Assembly: GCA_015179125.1 (NCBI GenBank)
Contig: WHVA01000036.1
Coordinates: 310,001 to 374,000, forward strand
Reading direction: 5' to 3'
Source of the DNA: Gautieria morchelliformis
Lineage: Eukaryota > Basidiomycota > Agaricomycetes > Gomphales > Gomphaceae
DNA: 64,000 nt
The notes under the pieces were generated by a model. That model saw only the letters and a program-made list of their open reading frames with translations, searched no databases and had not been told where the DNA came from. Below, piece by piece: positions 1 to 9,108 of this stretch; position 1 is the first letter of the stretch, and the number at the start of each line of letters is the position of its first letter. The position numbers and the translations under genes were made by a program.

Positions 1-1152
1 CCGCTCCGGTAGCTGTGTCGGAAGAATCCGCCTCGACTCGATAAGGGCGAGAGTCCTCGGGAAAGATCAGGACCGGGGCAGAAGTGATCAGCTCTTTGAG
101 TTTGTCAAAGGAGGCCTGTTCCAGCTCTCCCCACTGCCATACAACCTCCTTCTTGGTGAGGTCGAAGAGGGCATGAGCGTGGCAGGAGAAGTCCTTGATG
201 AACCGCCAGTAGAAATTGACAAACCCAACGAAGGACTGGACCTCCTTCTTGTTCCGCGGCATGGGCCAATCCGACACACCGGAAACTTTGACTGGGTCCA
301 TTTCCACCTTTCCTTCCGACACAATCACCCCAAGATACTCTATCCGCGTCCGCTCAAATTCGCACTTTTCCGGCTTGAGACACAGGTTGTACTCCCGGAG
401 CCGTTCCAGCACTCTCCACACGACTTCCCGATGTTCAGACATTGTTTTTGTGAAGATGAGGATGTCATCGAGGTAGACGTGGACAACCCCTTCTGCTATC
501 ATGTCACGGAAAATGTCATTCATCATCATCTGGAATGTGGCAGGACTGTTGGTGAGGCCAAAGAACATGACCTGTGGCTCAAAGAGTCCTCGGTTGGTGC
601 AGAATGTGGCCTTCCACTTGTCTCCCTCCCGGATCCGAACATTATTGAAGCCCCAGCGGACATCCAGCTTAGTGAAGTACCTCGCCCCACGGAGTTGTGT
701 GATCAGTTCAGAAATGGTACCGGTTCTTGATCGTGATCGCATTCAAGGCCTGGTAATCCTGCACAAGTCTGAGCGAGCCGTCCTTCTTGTGGAACACTGG
801 AGATGCCATGGGTGACTTGGAGGGGCATATCCTCCCTGTACGGAGGTTTTCCGCAAGGAACGCATTGAGCTCTACCTGCTCCTTGGGTGACAGCGGGTAG
901 ACTTTGCAGTTGGTGGGCTTTGACCCAGGCTCCAACTCTATGGCATGGTCCCACAGCTTTCGTGGAGGCATGGCATCAAATGACTCCTTGGCAAAGACAT
1001 CCTCGAACTCCCGCAGGTACTCCGGAATTTCCACCTCCACTTTATCATGCTTCTTGGAGGCTTCAGCAAGGCGTTGCGAAATATTTCCGGCGGCACGGAT
1101 GTGTTCCGCTTCCGGTGGAAGGTTTACGTACAGCAAGCGCTCCCCCTCCACG
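1..1152 (-). pseudogene. gypsy-A pol fragment: protease-RT linker and reverse transcriptase
   Basis: The minus strand reads the stretch before RT (LYVNLPPEAEHI at about 1125), the RT entry block (SPMASPVF..KKDGSLRLVQDY at about 830-780) and the palm with the YLDDIL motif near 470. Compared with gypsy-C there are small deletions near 800 (FFIKKKDG has become FHKKDG) and near 715, just after KNRY, which break the frame. The RNase H domain begins near base 40 and is cut by the window start. Degenerate relative to gypsy-C pol, so not functional as it stands. Confidence 0.85.
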
Positions 1153-1480
1153 CCCCAATGAGGCAGGGTCCATCACGGAGATAGTAGACACAATTCTCCG
1201 CTATGATGGACACTCAGAACACACTTCCTTTGCAGTCACCAGCCTGGGGAAGCAAGACATCATCCTCGGGTTTACCTGGCTTCAGGAGCACAACCCAGAG
1301 ATCAATTGGCAGACTCGGAAGGTGCTGATGAGTCGGTGCCCAGCCAAGTGTCACATGTGCCGGTCGGAAGTGCGGAAGGAGCGCCAGGAGCAGCGGAAGA
1401 CTGAACAGCTTATACAGACATGTGGCCCCCATCCACTGCTTGCAGAAGAAGACTCGGAAGCGGAATTTGAACCGGCTCCC
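1153..1480 (+). pseudogene. Inverted block of gypsy-A protease/linker region
   Basis: This block reads in the plus direction (PNEAGSITEIVDTILRYDGH ... LLAEEDSEAEFEP) while everything around it in gypsy-A reads minus. In gypsy-B and gypsy-C the same residues follow FNVDGS directly on the pol strand. The left breakpoint falls before CCCCAATGAGG and the right one after GAACCGGCTCCC. Compared with gypsy-B about 60 bp (the Ser-Asp repeat stretch) is lost at one junction. This is a local inversion with a small deletion, not a separate gene. Confidence 0.85.
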
Positions 1481-1862
1481 TTCCATCCACATTGAACACC
1501 GGGATTGCACGTTGGAACTTCCGCGTGGTCAGTCGGTTCCATTCCACATAGTCCCGGTCTATAAACTGACCAGTGGCCCCGCAATCGACAAGGGCGGGTC
1601 CGGATTTGACTTCCACCGTATCTGTCATCTGGATCTCCACCTTAATGACTAGTGACTTGGGGCCGGGGGTGGCAGCGACAACATAGCGCTTTGGAAGGTG
1701 TTTCTCCCAAGGGTGGATGCAGGATTGACGGGGTGTCGGATTCGGTTTTAGTGTGACTTTATCCGGTGGGTCTGTACGAACTGAGGGGAGTGGGGGCTTT
1801 TCATTCTCTACTTCAAGACAGGCAAACTGGTTAAGTACAGGCAGCAGGGGCACATATCTCAC
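1481..1862 (-). pseudogene. gypsy-A pol N-terminus with retropepsin-like protease
   Basis: Starts in the -1 frame relative to gag, overlapping the gag stop. It carries the aspartic protease active-site motif LVDCGATGQF near residue 93 of pol, where Asp-Cys-Gly stands in place of the usual Asp-Ser/Thr-Gly, and continues to FNVDG. There the inverted block replaces the normal continuation. The variant DCGA is shared by gypsy-B and gypsy-C, so it is a family trait and not damage. Confidence 0.85.
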
Positions 1863-3028
1863 CCGCTGCGCGTCACAAAATCCGACGCATCCTCCGCTTC
1901 CGGTGGACCATGTTCCGCATTTTGGGAAATTCCTTCCGCAGTGGGCACTCCGCTTATGTCTGCGAGTGCGAGGAACTCTGGAAGGAGGTCAAGTTTCTCC
2001 TCTGTGGTCATAAGCCGGATGTCAAAGGCTTGGGGGCACTCACCAGCGTAGTGGCCTGGTTGTCGGCATCGGAAGCAGGTGATGGTTCCGTGGCCCTTTC
2101 TGCGCATGCGGTCAACATCCATCGGGGCAGGGCCACTCTTAGAGGGAGGGGGGCTAGGGTTCCTAATAGGAGCAGGCGGAACAACCATCGGAAATATTTT
2201 CCGTGTGGGAATGAATGCACTTCCGGGTTTTGGCACGGGTGGAGTAGGACGAGCGGAACTGCGTGTCATGTTCCGGTTTGTCTCCACAAAGGCCTTGTTT
2301 GCTTCCCTGTTCCGGGACACCCTCTGCGCAGCTTGGTACCACCCTTCCGGGTCATCAAAATCCGGAGCTCCATCCCCAAGCAGCGCGACTTGGTTCTGGA
2401 GTGTCGGATCAAGTCCTCGTTGGAATTTGATGACGATCATCTTCTCGTCGTCATACTCCGCAAGGTCGATGAGCTCCTGGAAGCGATCGATGTAGTCATC
2501 GACTGGATCCTTGGCCTGGTACCAGCTGGTCCCCTCGAGCTTCGTAAGGGCTGTGAGCTGCTCGTTTTTCGGGCAGAATTGGTCGGAAAATGTTTTCTCG
2601 AAGGCGTCCCAGTCCCGGAAGTAGTTCCCCTTGCTAGCATGTCGGATCACCTTGTTTGCAAAATGGGCTGCGCGATCCGACTTGAAAAAGGACAATGCCC
2701 AGTGAATCCGAGCCTGGTCGTTCAGAAAGAGGTCTCCGACAATTGCAAAGTAGATGCTGCATGTGTTGAAGAATGCGCGTCCCTTCTCCCGATCTCCGTC
2801 AAAGTCCGCCGGAGTTGCGGGTTTGACCTTTGCTAACTTCGCGGAGACCCTCTCTTCCGCTACTTCTGCTTTTCCGAAATCCGGATCATCCAGCATTTCA
2901 TTTCCACCACTTTGTGGAATATCTAACTTAGCCAAAATCGCTTGTAAGGCTGTTTCAATCGCGTCGGTCTTCATCCGGTTCCGCGTCAATTCCTCCTCCA
3001 TATTCCGAAGACAATCATCCGGATCCAT
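1859..3028 (-). CDS. gypsy-A Gag (nucleocapsid polyprotein), intact frame
   Basis: About 390 codons from the first ATG (MDPDD at 3028). The frame stays open upstream through the PBS into the LTR, but no ATG is seen there. The middle carries a retrotransposon-gag fold region (DRFQELIDLAEYDDEKMIVI). Near the C-terminus there is a CCHC zinc knuckle, CFRCRQPGHYAGEC, for RNA binding. The frame ends ...FVTRSG-TGA, and pol continues in the -1 frame across that stop. This is the only family-1 gag in the window without a stop or frameshift: gypsy-C gag has both and gypsy-B has lost its gag. Gag would assemble cytoplasmic virus-like particles and package element RNA. Confidence 0.85.
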   Translation of the reverse strand: MDPDDCLRNMEEELTRNRMKTDAIETALQAILAKLDIPQSGGNEMLDDPDFGKAEVAEERVSAKLAKVKPATPADFDGDREKGRAFFNTCSIYFAIVGDLFLNDQARIHWALSFFKSDRAAHFANKVIRHASKGNYFRDWDAFEKTFSDQFCPKNEQLTALTKLEGTSWYQAKDPVDDYIDRFQELIDLAEYDDEKMIVIKFQRGLDPTLQNQVALLGDGAPDFDDPEGWYQAAQRVSRNREANKAFVETNRNMTRSSARPTPPVPKPGSAFIPTRKIFPMVVPPAPIRNPSPPPSKSGPAPMDVDRMRRKGHGTITCFRCRQPGHYAGECPQAFDIRLMTTEEKLDLLPEFLALADISGVPTAEGISQNAEHGPPEAEDASDFVTRSG

Positions 3029-3197
3029 GTTGGAAGGAGAAATATGGGACGGGATTTCCGGGGTTGGGAGCTCGACGTAAGAAGAGGGGCTGTCGTACGC
3101 TGTGTGTGCGGAAGAGGTTGCGATCTCCGAGTCGCTGTCTCCGATTCCGAACGCACCTATGGCGAATGCAACGCGCAGTACGACCGCCAGTCCTCTA

Positions 3198-3215
3198 GGG
3201 GAGAGAGTTTTCTGC
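3198..3215 (-). promoter_or_regulatory. gypsy-A primer-binding site, self-priming type
   Basis: Directly after the 5' LTR the element strand reads GC then AGAAAACTCT. It does not resemble a tRNA 3' end complement. It is the reverse complement (9 of 10) of AGACTTTTCT at 3283-3292 inside the same LTR, which lies about 33 nt downstream of the TATA-like box at 3320-3325 and so near the expected RNA 5' end. Known for Tf1/sushi elements: the RNA 5' end folds back to prime. Pairing is seen in sequence; use as a primer is inferred. Confidence 0.6.
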
Positions 3216-3642
3216 TGTAAGGGCAACCCTGGCTGGTTGTGGAGATCACACTACCACACAACTGACAAGGGGAAATCCAAAGAGAAAAGTCTAAGGACCC
3301 CCAATGTCAGCAAGCCCATATTATACTGCGTTGCGCAGCCAGGGACAACACTTGGCACCCGCCATCAACCCTGCAACTCCCTGACCACCCTGACCCTTGA
3401 TCGACCCTTGATGCCACCTATTACGTGAGTCGTTTGATTTCCGACACTGTTCCGAGAGCAGAAGTCGGAAATTGGAGTGGAACTGGCAAGGCGAACAGAA
3501 CTGGTGGAAGTTCTCCCAGAAGCGGAATCATTTCCGAAAGCGGAGGCGGAGATGGAATCGGAACCGGAAGCGGAGTCGGAAATAGAGTCGGAACTGGGTG
3601 TGGTGCCAGAACTGGAAATGGAAAACAGGGTGTCCCCTGACA
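3216..3642 (-). repeat. gypsy-A 5' LTR (intron-less form)
   Basis: Bounded by TGTCAG...TTACA on the element strand. U3 is full of TTCCG/CGGAA motifs. A TATA-like box lies at 3320-3325 and the presumed start AGACTTTTCT at 3283-3292. Only one copy of the 20-mer TTTGGATTTCCCCTTGTCAG is present; all other family-1 LTRs here have two, flanking a GTGAGA...CAG block. Confidence 0.88.
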
Positions 3643-4835
3643 TCCTCCCCATTTGTAGAGCTTTGCAGACGCTTTGCAAACCAGTGCAATGCTCCACATT
3701 TAGGACAGGCCACTTCCATGGGACCCAGATCATGAGGCTGCACATCTGCCTCAATTATTTGAGAGCGACCTAGTGGACTAGGAGGAGGTCGCTGAGCACC
3801 GCGCTGAGGTCATTGAGGACGTTGCCGAGGTATGGGGAGTGGAGGAGGCAGCTGAGGTGCAGGGAGTGGCTGAGGATTGGGAGGTGGTGGTGGATGAGGT
3901 GGTGCCAATGGAGGTCTGAGAATTGCATCTTCCTCTTGCCTGATTTCAATAGCCTGGGCCTGCAATGCTGCCACTCCTGCAGAACCCACAACAGGAGGAT
4001 TAGCCCCCCGTCTACGTCTATCCAATTGCTGCAATATAGCAGCCTGCTGATCCACCTGAGCACGCAAGTCTGCAATAAATGCAGAACCTACTACAGGTGC
4101 TGGCTGTACAGGGTCTGGCTGATTTCTTCTCACAGGCTGTAACCGAGGGAGAGCTGCTCTCTGAGCAAGGAGGGCTGCCACCTGCACTCTGGGACTGGGA
4201 TCAGGAGGATGTGATGGCCCAGCAACAGGTTGTTGACATGATGATGGTGCAAGTGTGGGAGGGCGTGACGGCCCAGCAACAGGTTGTTGACATGACGATG
4301 GTGCAAGTGGGGGAGGGAGTGATGGCCCAGCAACAGGTTGTTGACGTGATGATGGCGCAAGCATAGGAGGGCGTGATGGCCCAGCAACAGGCTGTTGACG
4401 TGACGATGGTGCAAGTGGGGGAGGGAGTGATGGCCCAGCAACAGGTTGTTGACGTGATGATGGTGCAAGCATGGGAGGGCGTGATGGCCCAGCAACAGGC
4501 TGTTGACGTGATGATGGTGCAAGCATGGGAGGGCATGATGGCCCAGCAACAGGTTGTTGATGTGATGATGGTGCAAGCACGGGAGGGTGTGGTGGCTGTT
4601 GACGTGAGGATGGTGCAAGTGTGGGAGGGCGTGGCGGCCCAGCAACAGATTGTTGAAAAGGATCGGCAACATTGCTTCCAGGAGGAGGGTGAGGGATGGC
4701 AAAAGGTGGGGGTGGAGGGGGTGACTGGTCCCGAGCTCTGATACGCGCTCTCCAATCAGTGAGTGGTGTCATTCGCTGCTGCGCCTCCCTCACCTGTGCA
4801 CGCTCCCGCTGACGGTTACTCTCTGGAGTAGATCC
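3643..4835 (-). pseudogene. Helitron-like protein, N-terminal fragment
   Basis: The minus strand encodes an Arg-rich opening (SNRQRERAQVREAQQRM), a long proline-rich stretch of 18-residue repeats, and a CxxC motif, DLGPMEVACPKCGALHWF, near 3710. That last motif is characteristic of the region before the Rep/helicase part of fungal Helitron proteins (family recognition from memory, not a search). One in-frame TGA lies near 3810, in a run of Arg-Pro codons, so it probably arose from CGA. The frame stops at 3643 where the gypsy-A LTR is inserted. The other end joins gypsy-B protease sequence near 4836, so the upstream part is lost. No Rep or helicase motif is present. Confidence 0.55.
4212..4650. 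repeat. 54-bp minisatellite in the Helitron-like ORF
   Basis: About eight copies of a 54-bp unit recur at 54-bp steps, marked by GGCCCAGCAACAG at about 4217, 4270, 4324, 4378, 4432, 4486 and 4540, with a shortened copy near 4590. The period is 18 codons, so on the minus strand it encodes an in-frame repeat of the type VAGPSRPPMLAPSSRQQP. In-frame period and synonymous-type differences suggest expansion while the ORF was coding. Confidence 0.9.
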
Positions 4836-7800
4836 GACACCCCATCCATCCCGCATCCGCCCTTGGGAGAGACGCCTCCCGAAGCGCTATGTTGTTGCTG
4901 CTACCCCTGGCCCCAAGTCACTAGTCATTAAGGTGGAGATCCAGATGACAGATACGGCGGAAGTCAAATATGGACCCGCCCTTGTCGATTGCGGGGCCAC
5001 TGGTCAGTTTATAGACCGGGACTATGTGGAATGGAACTGACTGACCACGTGGAAGTTGCAACGTGCAATCCCAGTGTTCAATGTGGATGGAAGCCCCAAT
5101 GAGGCAGGGTCCATCACGGAGATAGTAGACACAATTCTCCGCTATGATGGACACTCAGAACGCACTTCCTTTGCAGTCACCAGCCTGGGAAAGCAAGACG
5201 TCATCCTCGGATTTACCTGGCTTCAGGAGCACAACCCGGAGATCAATTGGCAGACTCGGAAGGTACTGATGAGTCAATGCCCAGCCAAGTGTCACATGTG
5301 CCAGTCAGAAGTGCGGAAGGAGCGCCAGGAGCAGCGGAAGACCAAATGGCTCATACAGACATGTCGTTCTGGCCCCCATCCACTACTTGCAGAAGAAGAC
5401 TTGGAAGCGTAATTTGAACCGGGTCCCACTTCCGATTCCGATTCCGATCCCGACTCCGACATCATCCGACTCGGCCCGGGAGACACTCTGGCGGAAGGGG
5501 AGCGCTTGCTGTACGTAAACCTTCCACCGGAAGCGGAACACATCCGCGCCACCAGGAATATTTCGCAACGCCTTGCTGAAGCCTCCAAGAAGCATGATAG
5601 AGTGGAGGAAGAAATTCCGGGGTACCTGTGGGAGTTTGAGGACGTCTTTGCCAAGGAGTCATTTGATGCCCTGCCTCCACGAAAGCTGTGGGACCATGCC
5701 ATCGAGTTGGAGCCTGGGTCAAAGCCCACCAACTGCAAAGTCTACCCGCTGTCACCCAAGGAGCAGGTAGAGCTCAATGCATTCCTTGTGGAAAACCTCC
5801 GTACAGGGAGGATCCACCCCTCCAAGTCACCCATGGCATCTCCGGTGTTCTTCATCAAGAAGAAGGACGGCTCGCTCAGACTTGTGCAGGATTACCGGGC
5901 CTTGAATGCGATCACGATCAAGAACCGGTACCCCATTCCACTCATTTCCGAACTAATCACACAACTCCATGGGGCAAGGTACTTCACTAAGCTGGATGTC
6001 CGCTGGGGCTTCAATAATGTTCGGATCCGGGAGGGACACGAGTGGAAGGCCGCATTCCACACCAACCGAGGACTCTTTGAGCCACAGGTCATGTTCTTTG
6101 GCCTTACCAACAGTCCTGCCACATTCCAGACGATGATGAATGACATTTTCCATGACATGATAGCAGAAGGGGTTGTCTGCGTCTACCTCGATGACATCCT
6201 CATCTTCACAAAAACAATGTCAGAACATCAGGAAGTCATGCGGAGAGTGCTGGAATGGCTCCGGGAATACTACCTGTGTCTCAAGCCGGAAAAGTGCGAA
6301 TTTGAGCGGACGCGGATAGAGTTTCTTGGGGTGATTGTGTCAGAAGGAAAGGTGGAAATGGACCCAGTCAAAGTTTCCGGTGTATCGGATTGGCCTGTGC
6401 CGCGGAACAAGAAAGAGGTCCAGTCCTTCATGGGGTTTGTCAATTTCTACCGGCAGTTCATCAAGGACTTCTCCTGCCACGCTCATGCCCTCTTCGACCT
6501 CACCAAGAAGGAGGTTGTATGGCAGTGGGGAGAGCTGGAACAGGCCTCCTTTGACAAACTCAAAGAGCTGATCACTTCTGCCCCGGTCCTGATCTTTCCC
6601 GAGGACTCTCGCCCTTATCGAGTCGAGGCGGATTCTTCCAACACAGCTACCGGAGCGGTCTTGTCACAACAGTCATCGGAAGATGATGGGGGATGGCATC
6701 CGATTGCCTTCTTCTCTAAAAGCCTTAGTCCGGTCGAGTGGAACTATGAGATCCATGACAAGGAGATGCTGGCAATCATCCGAGCGCTGGAGGAGTGGCG
6801 ACACTTCCTCGAGGGTGCTCTATGCCCGTTTGAGATCTGGACAGACCACAAGAACCTCGAGTATTTCCGAACATCTAAGAAGTTGAACCGACGACAAGCA
6901 CGGTGGTCCCTACACCTGTCCCGGTTTGACTTCATGCTCCACCACCGGCCGCACCATGGGCAAGCCCGATGCCCTATCCCGCCGTGCGGATCATGGAAGC
7001 GGAAGTGGAGATATGACACTGCTCCGCCCAAGTCTCTTTGCAATCCACGCCCTAGAAGGAGTGACTGCAGTTGGGGCGGAAGCGGAAATGCTCCGGGATA
7101 TCCGGAGGCAGTACCGGAATGGAGAGAAGGAGGAGTCGGTGGTGAAGGCAGTGGAGGAACTTCGGAAAGGGCACTCATGGTCTGTACGGGCAGCGGAATG
7201 GTCGGAACGTGATGGACTGCTGCACTTCAGAGGCAAGGTCTATGTCCCAGGTGGGGCAGACCTCTGCCGCCGCATTGTGTCCCAGCACCATGACACACGG
7301 GTCGCTGGGCATGCTATCAGGTGGAAGACGCTGGAGTTAGTGGCTCGGAATTACTGGTGGCCTCAGATGTCCCGCTACATTGGACAGTACGTGAAGACAT
7401 GTGACCTTTGTCTCCGAACCAAAGCACAACGACATCCGCCCATCGGAGAACTTGTTCCGCTCCCGATTCCCGAATCCCGCTGGGACACCATCAGTGTCGA
7501 CTTCATCGTTGAACTCCCAGAGTCTCATGGCTACGACGCAATCATGAACGTCGTGGACTCGGTAAGCAAGGTGTCCCACTTCATTCCGACGCACACGACG
7601 ATCACAGCCCTTGGAGCGGCCCGCCTGTTCCTTGCACATGTCTGGAAGTTGCATGGGCTCCCGAACCAAGTTGTTTCCGACCGAGGTCCACAGTTTGTCG
7701 CGGAACTGACTCGGGAGCTCTACCGCCTGCTCGGCATAAAGCTGGCTACCACCACAGCATACCATCCACAGGGTGATGGACAGACGGAACAGGTCAATCA

Positions 7801-8896
7801 GGAGTTGGAGCAATATCTCCGCCTCTTTGTCAATGAGAGGCAGGATGACTGGGATGAGTTACTTCCACTGGCAGAATTCCAATACAACAACCATGTACAT
7901 TCCGCCACACAACAGACTCCCTTCATGCTTGACTCTGGACGACACCCGCGGATGGGCTTCGAACCACGCCAGGCTGAGTCCCGACTCGAGACGGTCAATG
8001 AGTTTCAAGACCACATGGACTCCACCCTTTCGGAAGCCAAGTCAGCCCTTGCGAAGGCCAAGGATGACATGGCAAGGTACTACAACCAACACCAGGTCCC
8101 TGCCCCGGAGTACCAAGTCGGAGACAAGGTGTATCTAGATGCAAGTGACATCTGCACCACACACCCTTTGCAGAAGCTTGCCCACCACTACCTTGGGCCC
8201 TTCACAGTGATGCAGAGGGTTGGATGTAATGCATACCACCTCCGACTTCCGATGTCCATGTCCCGCCTCCACCCCGTCTTCAACGTGGTGAAGTTACTCC
8301 CTACGTTTGGGGACTCAATTCCAGGTCGGAAGGCTCGTCCGCCACCTCCACCGGAAATTGTAGATGGGGAAGAGCACTATGTGGTGGAACGGATCCTGGA
8401 CAGCCGGTTTGTGCGAGGACGACTCCAATTCCTCGTAAAATGGGAAGGGTATGGGTATGAGGAGAATTCGTGGGTCCCAGAGCAAGATGTCTCCGCTCCA
8501 GACAAACTCCGTGAGTTCTATAGGACACACCCCGGTGCCCCTCGCCAAATCCGCTCGCTGGCATTTCAATCCCTCGTGTCCCGTGCTTCGAGGACGCAGC
8601 ACGCTAGAGGGGGAGTGATGTCAGGGGACACCCTGTTTTCCATTTCCAGTTCCGACACCATGCCCAGTTCCGACTCCATTCCTGACTCCGCTTCCAGTTC
8701 CGATTCCATCTCCGCCTCCGCTTTCGGAAATGATTCCGCTTCTGGGAGAACTTCCACCAATTCTGTTCGCTTTGCCAGTTCCACTCCAATTTCCGACTTC
8801 CACTCTCGGAACAGTGTCGGAAATCAAGCGACTCACGTAATAGGTGGCATCAAGGGTCGATCAAGGGTCAGGGAGGTCAGGAGGATGCAGGGTTGA
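4836..8896 (+). pseudogene. gypsy-B Pol (PR-RT-RNaseH-INT-chromodomain), disabled
   Basis: Protease DCGATG lies near 4990. RT has YLDDIL near 6185. RNase H starts near 6625, the integrase zinc finger (HHDTRVAGHA ... CDLCLRTK) near 7290-7420, and the catalytic core follows with VDFIVELP and SDRGPQF. A chromodomain (EEHYVVERILDSRF ... LVKWEGYGYEENSW) lies at about 8370-8520. Damage: CGA to TGA near 5038 (WNR is now WN-stop), GAA to TAA near 5410, and a deletion near 6950 (the HHRPGRTMGK region) shifting the frame. After that the frame is open to 8896, past the polypurine tract and into the LTR, as in gypsy-C. Confidence 0.88.
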
Positions 8897-9108
8897 TCGC
8901 GGGTGCCAAGTGTTGTCCCTGGCTGCGCAGCGTAGTATAATACGGGCTCGCTGACATTGGGGGTCCTTAGACTTTTCTCTTTGGATTTCCCCTTGTCAGG
9001 TGAGAATCCCCTCTCTTGTATACTCTGTTCATTTATACATACTTTGGATTTCCCCTTGTCAGTTGTGTGGTAGTGTGATCTCCACAACCAGCCAGGGTTG
9101 CACTTACA
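8619..9108 (+). repeat. gypsy-B 3' LTR
   Basis: TGTCAGGGGACACC...TTACA, 490 bp, preceded by the polypurine tract AGAGGGGGAGTGA. It contains eight TTCCG/CGGAA motifs in the first ~210 bp, a TATA-like box near 8936, the presumed start AGACTTTTCT near 8969, and a GT-AG block at 9000-9062 bounded on both sides by TTTGGATTTCCCCTTGTCAG. Confidence 0.92.

Larger units (their letters stand above)
1..3642 (-). mobile_element. gypsy-A: Ty3/gypsy LTR retrotransposon (family 1), cut by window start
   Basis: On the minus strand the order is LTR (3216-3642), PBS, gag, protease, an inverted block, then reverse transcriptase running off the window at base 1. The order gag-PR-RT and close similarity to gypsy-B and gypsy-C (which keep integrase and a chromodomain) place it in the chromoviral branch of Ty3/gypsy. 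Its LTR is 427 bp against 478-490 bp in the other copies, because a 62-63-bp intron-like block is missing. The element interrupts a Helitron-like ORF at 3643. The second LTR and target-site duplication lie outside the window. Confidence 0.9.
4836..9108 (+). mobile_element. gypsy-B: Ty3/gypsy element (family 1) lacking 5' LTR and gag
   Basis: Starts abruptly inside the pol N-terminus next to the Helitron-like fragment and runs through protease, RT, RNase H, integrase and chromodomain to a complete 3' LTR at 8619-9108. The 3' LTR abuts copia-A at 9109, so gypsy-B was inserted into copia-A. The missing 5' half and the missing distal half of copia-A show that a later deletion or rearrangement removed both. 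Confidence 0.88.

Noticed and set aside
3425-3773. Acidic or basic repeat ORFs in the LTR (EAEMESEPEAES and similar)
   Set aside because: They arise from TTCCG/GGAA repeats in U3 and recur in every LTR copy, in several frames.
4079-4741. Long plus-strand ORFs with MMVQ/EGVMAQQQVVDV repeats
   Set aside because: They are the opposite-strand shadow of the 54-bp minisatellite; the minus frame has the Arg-rich start and the Helitron-type Cys motif.
8301-8602. Minus-strand ORFs over the chromodomain
   Set aside because: Antisense shadows of gypsy-B pol; same shadow appears at 17591-17899 in gypsy-C.
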